Part shown: one piece after another, positions 12,101-21,100 of the stretch
Layout of the letters: each line of letters starts with the position of its first letter
Numbering within the stretch: the first letter of the stretch is position 1
NCBI RefSeq assembly: GCF_050436995.1
Contig: NC_134776.1
Location: forward strand, 19,013,001 to 19,077,000
Length of the DNA: 64,000 nt
Reading direction: 5' to 3'
DNA from: Anticarsia gemmatalis
Lineage: Eukaryota > Arthropoda > Insecta > Lepidoptera > Erebidae
The notes under the pieces: generated by a model
What the model was told of the DNA's origin: nothing
The model's database searches: none
The model's input: only the letters and a program-made list of their open reading frames with translations
Made by a program: the position numbers and the translations under genes

Positions 12101-15100
12101 TTGGAAAATAACCTACACATTTTAATTTACGTGATCATAAACGTTTTTTAAATTACAGGTATCCGATTCACTTGAAGTCTACACTCAAATAGTGGCTAAA
12201 AATCTTGGAAAAGACGAACTAAACATTGTTGAAGTAAAAGATGGTAAAGTCAACACATCCTTTACACGCGCAGAACAAGTACTGAACAATGTTTATGGAA
12301 TCAATGTGAACTATAAACAGATAGCGTGGGACGCTTTGAATAACAATACTGGAGTTTGCAAAGACGCTGATGTTGTTCTTGTGCAAAACTTGTCTGATGA
12401 TAATGTGAGTACATTTGTTTAAATGTGAAAATTTTATACTTCTCCTGGTTAATTCTTAGATAGCTTATTATAGGGAATTTTCACAGTTGTTTTCATTTTA
12501 GCTAAAAGATAGGTTATCTGAAGAATAATGATTTATTGAAAATCCTCTGTTGTGTACTCGTAACTAGTAGCCGTACACCGTTAACAGTAGCGGCAGATTT
12601 TTAATAAATTATTTCGTGTATTACATCGAATCTCTAATCTTCTTAGATCTAGCTACAATCACAATATAAAAAGAAAGGTCGATTTGATTGTTGCGTTCGC
12701 ATTAATCTTGTTTCGATTAACGTCATTTTTTTGTGACAAAAATTACGAGTTACCTAACTCCTTATTTTACTGTAGGTTGACAAAATTTACGAGAAATACC
12801 TAGCTTCTAATTTTACAATTTTTGATATTAATAACTAAACTGTTTCCAGGCTCGTCAGACCTTGCGTCACGTATTAAAACGCGATCAGTTCATAATTAGC
12901 GAGGAAAGCTTTGCGCGAGGAACTCAGCCAACTGATTCAGTTTACCGCGTAATTTGTGCACACTCCAATGAAAAATCTGACCTGCAATTAATACGTTGGG
13001 GAGCACCGGTGGCTTCCACTTCGACCATCAAGTTCACTATTTTAACAGACAATGATATTCAACTTCTTACTTCGGCTTATAAGAATCTGCCCTCGAAACA
13101 GCGCCTTCTTGTCATGACCCCTTACCCCGCATCGGAGAGCCTCATGGATGTAATAAGGTCTTGGCATAAGAATGCTGACGATGTTCAGGTCAAACTGCTA
13201 GAAGTGAAAAACGGCGATCATAACCACCTTGCCGCTGAAAAGCTTACTAATATCGAGTTGATGTACAATATATTCCAAGATGTAAGTACAGGTGTACGAG
13301 TATAAAAACGAGTGTATGTTATCGATAGTTCATGACATTTAGAGACAATATTCACCTAGAAAGTGGCCAGTTAGTGACGATTCAATATTAATTTTAATAT
13401 CTGCCATAATACCAGTAAGTATTACCACTAGCACAGAGGAAATGTATGAAAAAATATAATCTGTGGGAACCCACAGTTATAATTACTGTTACTTAATGGC
13501 GGTGAAACTGTAAGCATTTTCGACAGCGAGGTTTGACCTGGCCATGTGTATTACCAACATTTATTCTTTTTCGCAACCAACCGTTATTACTCTTTAAAAA
13601 AAGCCGTAAGAATTTCAGCCAAGGTGTATTTTAAGTAATAACCTTCTCTTTCCAGGGACGTTTGGGCGGTGATTACTATTTGCCAGCGAATGAACAACCT
13701 GTGGCCGTACAGAAGCTAGAAAATTCAGAGACATCGAAATCTGGAGTGACAGTGAAGGTATACCTAACACATCTGTAAAAATAAATTTAATTATTGTAAT
13801 CTTAGAAATAATTATCATACGTTGCAACGGTGAGGGAAAACATCGTGATGCAACCTTGCATGCCTATAATTCTTTACACAGTTCTTGAAGGTATGCTAAG
13901 TCCCCAACCTGCGCTTAACCAGCACGTAGTAAACTCAAGGCCTGACTTCTCCTCCTTTCGAAAGGAGACCCTTGTCCAGCGGTGGAACACAATTTCAATC
14001 TATTGCATCGATACTACATTCTATCCCTATCCCAGTGAGACCACGGGTAGGATATCGTGGATTCACAAACCTTGTGGTTCACGGGTACTTGACCATTACA
14101 GCAAGAAATCTTTAAAATTAGGATTGAGCTTAAAAAACTGAAGAATTGACATTTACGATCTACTGCGTGTATTGTTTCCTAAACTAACGCAGGTTGATAT
14201 TAAATATTTACGATTCAATTAAAATTACTATTTCTAATGTACCTATTATGTTTTCAGATTTGTTACGCAGGCATTAGCAGCATTGACGTGAAGAAAGCAA
14301 ACGATTTGTTGGTAACTAAAGACAATATCGACATCAGTTGCGATCGCTTTGGCATAGACTTCAGTGGACTTACCAAAAGGTAATTTATCCGTTTATTCTT
14401 TTATACTCAGGCCATTACAAACGTGCCAACTACGTCATAATGAAAAGTATCATAGGAATGTGACAATGTGTAAGTGCGAGCGAGAGACTCCGATAATATG
14501 ACATGACTTAGTTCGCACGTTTGAAATGGCTCGAGTATAAGAATCAACTGCATATTTGCCGTAATACCAATAGCGTCCAGCACAAATATTAAATTTATGT
14601 GATGAGCAAAAGTATTTATTCTGAGAGTATTTTTGGTTTGATGTAATATAATGATACCCCCCTAGGTATAAGTACTAATTTATCTAACAAATTTAGGTAT
14701 TTTATATAAACATATATAATAAACCATGTTAGTGTTATTTTTTTTATGAAAGAATAATAATCACTTAGTAATATAACCAAAATCAACCCCTTTTACACCA
14801 AAGGAAGAGGAACTATTTGCCTTCAAATCCCTCTCCTGTAATATTAATATAATGTAAAAACGTTATTTATTGTTTTATTCCAGTGGTGAGCGTGTGATGG
14901 GTATAGTCCCGTGCGGCGCGGCGAGCAGTGAGGTGCGCGCGGCGCCCGAGCTGCTGTGGCCGGTGCCGCCGCACTGGAGCCTCGAGGACGCCGCCACCGT
15001 GCCGCTTGCTTACCTGCAGGCCTTCTACTGCCTTGTAAGTGAACCTGCTTTTTCATTAATACCACTTACCTCAAAGACATAGTTTTTTTTTAGATTTCCC

Positions 15101-18100
15101 CAGAGGGTTAAAACCACCCCCTGGGGGAGTTTATTGCGACGCAATGCGCAAACTTACTGCTATTTGATACAGTATATAAAGACTTAGTTAGACTTATAGA
15201 ATTAAAACATATGAATATCGTGTAATTAAAAAATATCGCGTCAGCTTTTCCATACAACGTGGCAATCCGGGTCAGCCTTTTGGACACGTTTTCGGTCGAC
15301 AGCGATGCGGACGAATTCTATGAATTATTTTATTTTTTCATTCATTGTGTATATTTGACGTTGTATAATTGAAAATATGTTGTTTTTCTTTGATGGTTAG
15401 TCATACTATACCAATAAATATTAATATATGTAACTAATAATGTTTATTAGGCATAACATGTCCACATTTTCATTTATAAAAAGTTACGTTGCAAATCTCT
15501 GTCAGATTTGCAACGTAATTTTTGGTATACATTATATTTTTGCTGTTACCTGCTGGCTATATTATATTATTTGTTTCAGGCAATCAAAGCTAAACTCCAT
15601 GCAGGACTGAACGTGATGGTGCACGGAGGATCTGGCGCTCTGGGGCAGGCTATCATAGCCGTGGCTCTCGCCTACGACTGTGAAGTATTCGCTACCGTCA
15701 GCGATACGCGCAAGAAACATTTCTTGCAGAAATTATTCCCCAAATTGAAAGGTAAAAATCACGTAAAATATAGTAGGTACTATAACTTACAATCATTGAT
15801 CTATTGCTTCGGTTTACTATAACATAGGTTCAGGCAACTACTAAAGTAACTAAGCAACTCAATTCATCCCAAACCAAAAACCTAAAACTTCAGTTAAAGT
15901 TGGTCACAATTAACAATTTCAAACAAATAAATAAACATCATTGGACTACTCACACACGGTCATTTAATTCCAAACTAAGCAGACCTTATACTATGGTAAC
16001 CAAATAACTGGTAAACATACTTATATACTTCTAAATACATCTATATCTATATATACATATAAAAATGAAACCCGTTTTCCTTGGTCACGGCATCACGTGT
16101 GAATCGCTGGACCGATTTTAATCATTCTTTTTGTGTTGTATTTGTTATTATTAGGAGAAGGTTCTTACAGAAAAAAATATTGAGTACCTAAATATCTCAG
16201 AAATATTGAAAAATAGACATTTAATTTTGTATATTTTAGGCGGTACGAAGTTCGCCGGGTCAGCTAGTACCTACTTATATATAATAGAAAAATTGACAAT
16301 ATTTTATTCCGTGTAATAAAAACAATCTAATTGTCATTTCAGCTGACCACATCGGATGTTCTCGTGACTATACGTTCGCTGACATGGTTTCCATCACCTC
16401 CAAGCAGAAGGGATGCGATATTGTTGTGAGCAACGTGGGTAAAGATCTCAAAGATGTGAGTACATACTTAATGCGATAATTATATTAACAGTATCAATGT
16501 TCCTTCTTTCGTGGACTGCTGAACCGATTTAAATAATAGCTTCTGCCCACAACTTCGTCTGTATTGAAAGATTTGCCGGTATAAAAAGTCATCTACATAG
16601 ATTATAATCTGCCTACCATATTTAAAAAACAATTTTTAAAATAGTTATGACGTGATTGATTAACCACTCATCACACCATCTGAACCTTCAAACATTTCAA
16701 CTTTTCGTTTTAACTTTGAGTAAGATTTGCGGGTGATAGATGATACCCCAGTAAAGGACTTAGTCTACTAGTATACATACCTACGGGTACAGCCGTAAGC
16801 TATATCCGGGTTAGTTTCTTGACCAAGACTAAAGTGCCATTCTGTTTCCAATTTCAGTTAATATTAAAAGTAATATGGAGTTTAGGCTGGGCCTCTGTTA
16901 GTGCCTTATACTAATTTCAACTCTTCATAAATCTTTTGAGTTTTTAAATAATTAAACTTTTACTTTCAGCCTACCATGAAGTGCGTGGCAATAGGAGGGA
17001 AACTGCTTGACATCTCCCAGATACACAATGAAGACGTCTTCATGTTGGGAATGAATCACTTGTCGGATGAAAAGATGTACGTCACTGTTGACTTCACATC
17101 GATATTCGCACCTGAAAATGCCGCCGATCTGAAAGTTAGTAGTGGTTTTATAACTTATTGAAACATAAACGAATTTTACTAGAATGATAAGGCTTTCTTG
17201 CCGGCAACGCTGACGGTAAGTAACGCTGCATACATTGTGCTATGTAATCACAAACGACAGTGCGTGCGACCTTATAGTCGGCAATACTAGGCTGTATTTA
17301 TAACACACCTTCATACAGACAATTCAAGCGTTTTTTTTTTTTTAATATAACGCTATATAATAGCTTATACGCTGTAATTGTTGACTTCTACAGTGCAGCG
17401 CATAGCGCGGGGCTCGCGGGTTTGATTTCAACTCAGAACCAACAATATTTATTGTATATTATTATATTTTACATAAATCATACGAAACTATTGCAAGTGC
17501 TTCGGAGGGCACGTAAAACGTCGGTCCCGGTTGTTGTCTACTAAGATAACAGTCGTTAAGCCATGTCAAAGGCCTCACTGGCGGCTTGCACAACTTTGAC
17601 ACAAGGTTGACTAAGTATACTACAAACAAACAACGAAACTATTTCATAGGTGTCTTTGAAACTATAATAATTCCATGAAGTACATATAGACGTGTCTAAT
17701 ATTAATATTGATTGTTACAGGTGATTCACGAGATGATAAGTACTGGCATAGCGCTCGGGTACGTCCGTCCCCTGTCGCGTGTGACGTACGCGCCGCATGA
17801 TGCCGAGCGCGCCTTCCGATTGGTGGACGAGAGCAGACATAGAGGACGAGTTCTACTACATATGCAGAGCGATAAACTTAAACAACTGAGGTATTATTTA
17901 TAAACTTATCCATACTAATATTATAAATGCGAAAGCAACTCTGTCTGTCTGTTACTCAATCACGCCTAAACTACTGAACCAATTTGCATGAAATTTGGTA
18001 TGGAGATATTTTGATACCAGAGAAAGGACTTAAGCTACTTTTTACCCCGGGAAAATGACGCATTCCCATGGGAAAATTCAGGTGGCGGACGAAGTCGCGG

Positions 18101-21100
18101 GTAGAAGCTAGTATAACATAAATAACTGTAAAGTAAAGAAAAGGGTTCTAGTATATGTATAGCCAGGTTTAATACTAGGGGAAAACCGTCTCGCTTCACG
18201 GCGTGAGACGTTGCCGGACTTTGATCGACTACTTCGCTTGTCGATTCGGACTCAAATTGCGTGATGTTGCCAGATATACATAAATGCCTATGTCAAGCAA
18301 AATCGCCCGGCTTTACTTGACATGTCGCCAACACGTGTCGCGGAACATTTATCCCAGTGTCTTTCTAAACATAACTTTGTACACAACGAGCTGTTGCAAC
18401 AAACAATTTTTTATGAAACCTGTAACGCAATTTTCTACAATCAAGACTACCGAGTATCGAGAGATTGATATTTAAAATGTATTGCAATATAGTTCCTACG
18501 GTACCCGCGTGAGGCGCTGATCAGATTTTCATACAAAATTTGTCGATTGATAGCCGGTTGTTGATAGACGACAGTAAAAGGAAAGTGCCTCACGGATACC
18601 GTCTCTAATGAGCCTTACATAATACCAAGTTTAGGAAATCGTATTACTACCTATTAAGACTTTTCTATGATGACTAATATTGTTAAGCAATATCCACTAT
18701 TACTAACAATTTATGTACTATTTTCAGTTTGAAATGTACCCCCGAGGGCAGCCACCTCGTAGTGTGTGGGCAAGGCATGTTTGGACCACAACTAGCGGAT
18801 CGTCTAGTAGAGAGAGGAGTTAAGAAGTTACACATTAATATTCTGAACCAATCACCTTATCTACAATACAAACTACGGTAAGTACCTACTACCTAAGAGA
18901 ATTTAGCTCAATTAATTTTCTGTCTCTGCCGCTTGAGTGCTCACAAGTTCTTGCTATTCGCAAGTAAAATAAATAAATATCTTTGGGATAACTCACACAT
19001 GGTTATCTGATTCCAAACAAAGCAGAGGTTGTACTAATGTAACCAGATAACTGAAAAACATACTAATATACTTCTAAATACGTACTTATATAAGTAGATA
19101 AATTTACAACCAAGCTCCTCATTTACGCCACATGCGGCGCAAAGGTTATTGCGATGAGGTGACCACTGCGCCAAAGGTGCAGTAAAATGCTATAGGGTTT
19201 ATTTGTCTTGTATCTATTTGGTTATTCCTAATAGCAGTCTTTAGTAACGTGAACAGTATTTGAAATTCGGTTCTTACTCCATGGGACTAATATTACTAAT
19301 GACGAAACGTAGGTAGGTATAGTCCTAAAAGTCCTACACCTTCGGATATAACAGTCGTAATTGTATAAATAAAAATACGCAAATTTTTCATGAATTATGT
19401 GCTTTTTTTCTTTCAGTACGTGGGCGGTGAGCGGTGTGGAAGTCACTTTGTCATCTGAGAAGTTAAACAAAGTAACTAATGTAGTAAATGTTCTGAACAA
19501 GGCTATATCCGCTGGCCCTGTTGAAGGTATCTACGTCGCTTTGGATGGCGTGACTGACGATGTCAAAGACAATACTATCAGTAGCCTGGATTCTGCTTCT
19601 AGACAATTGTGCCCTGATCTTAGGTAAGATATTAAAACCATTTTTTACCACATTTCTTAACCCAAACCAGGCATAGCTACAAACCTGCTAAAACTTTTGA
19701 GTCCGAACGTTCTGTGGCGGAATTTCCGACACTGCTGTAGCACAATTCTGTATAGACCGAGTATCGAAAGTTTGACATTTAAAATGTACTGCCAAAATAG
19801 TTCTTACGGAGCCCTATAGAGGCGCTAAACGGATAACAGTTTAATTCGCATTAAATAGTGACTGTATAAATTCAGCTTTTAAATCGTGCACTCACACTGC
19901 CTAAAAGACGTAATAATGTAAATGAATTATATTTTGTGATAGATACTTTGCCGTGTTGAACATCGGTAACCGTATGGTCGGCAAGGATGTGTGCGCCCAA
20001 CGAGCGAGTGAACAACTGCCGGCTGCTGTGGTTAGACTACCTGAGATTAACGACGTAAGTTAATTAATACCTTCATATTGTAATTATTATGTTTAAACCC
20101 CTAAAGTCAGTTAGGAAGATGTCTAAATATAATAAGGATAAGAAAAATACGACCTAATGTAATAGCGAAAAGTGTACTGCTTTTATAAACTGTTATTGAT
20201 ATATTGGTAATAAATTAGGTATATTCATTTTTATAATTATCTTATAACTAAAGTATTCATTTATCATCATCTGTAGATGTTATTGATACTGCACCCTAAT
20301 GACACAAATTACTGAAAATGTTTGCAAATAATATACCACGAGTATTAACACTATTTAAATATGTAAATATGGTGCGAAGGGATGTTTTTTCTCTTCCACG
20401 CTAAGGCTATGGAGTGATTACGATGAAATTACACAGTTTATAACATAGGATAGAAATTCCTTCGGGAAATCTTCTTCCATTCTCCCTTTTGTTCAAATAT
20501 TTATACCAGTCATTGTATATAGTTAGGTGTAGTTTTTTCAGTATTTAAATGTGTCTTTATTCTACAGAATTCAAGTGTTGACCACTGGCGCAGCGCGATG
20601 GACGCCATCGAGCGCGCCGTTCAAACAGGTCACAATGTACTGTTTGCACAAACAAGAACCGAACCTACACCCTCGCTCTTCGAACAAATCTTTACACGCA
20701 CAGGTAATTAACTTTTATGATTATAACCCATGTAAACGTATCTAAACTAAGAACACACACTAATAGCCCTTTGGCTGAGGTTTTTAATAGAAATATGTTT
20801 CACTAATTCTATCCGTAAGGTGAAAAATATCGTAAGGAATCTTTGCATACCTAAGAGTGCTTAAAACATTGCTTGAGAGAATACAAAGTTCCTGCTTTGG
20901 CCTAGAGCGTTACCTTTCGACCTCATCACACTCTTATTCTCGGAGAAAATCCGCACCCAGCAGTAAGAGTCATGGAACAAATTAATGTAAATCTTTCATT
21001 TTTTCAGGACTACCAGTAGTTCCAGAAAATATTGCAAATGACGTCACATTACAAGATCTAGGTGTTCAAAGTCATTACCTGAAAGTGATCGGTTCTTACC

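Larger units (their letters stand above)
14258..17890 (+). other. enoyl reductase (ER) domain, nucleotide-binding loop kept
   Basis: Exons 22-27, in-window residues about 1256-1553. Seen: ICYAGISSIDVKKA (usual YYASLNFRDVMLA), FGIDFSG, GERVMGIVP, LEDAATVPLAYLQAFY, and the NADPH loop VMVHGGSGALGQAI (usual HAGSGGVGQAA). GCSRDYTF, GGKLLDI and YVRPLSRV follow at the expected places. The fold and dinucleotide site look usable, although NSLAEEKLQASVR is altered to SNVGKDLKD. Activity is uncertain. Confidence 0.83.
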
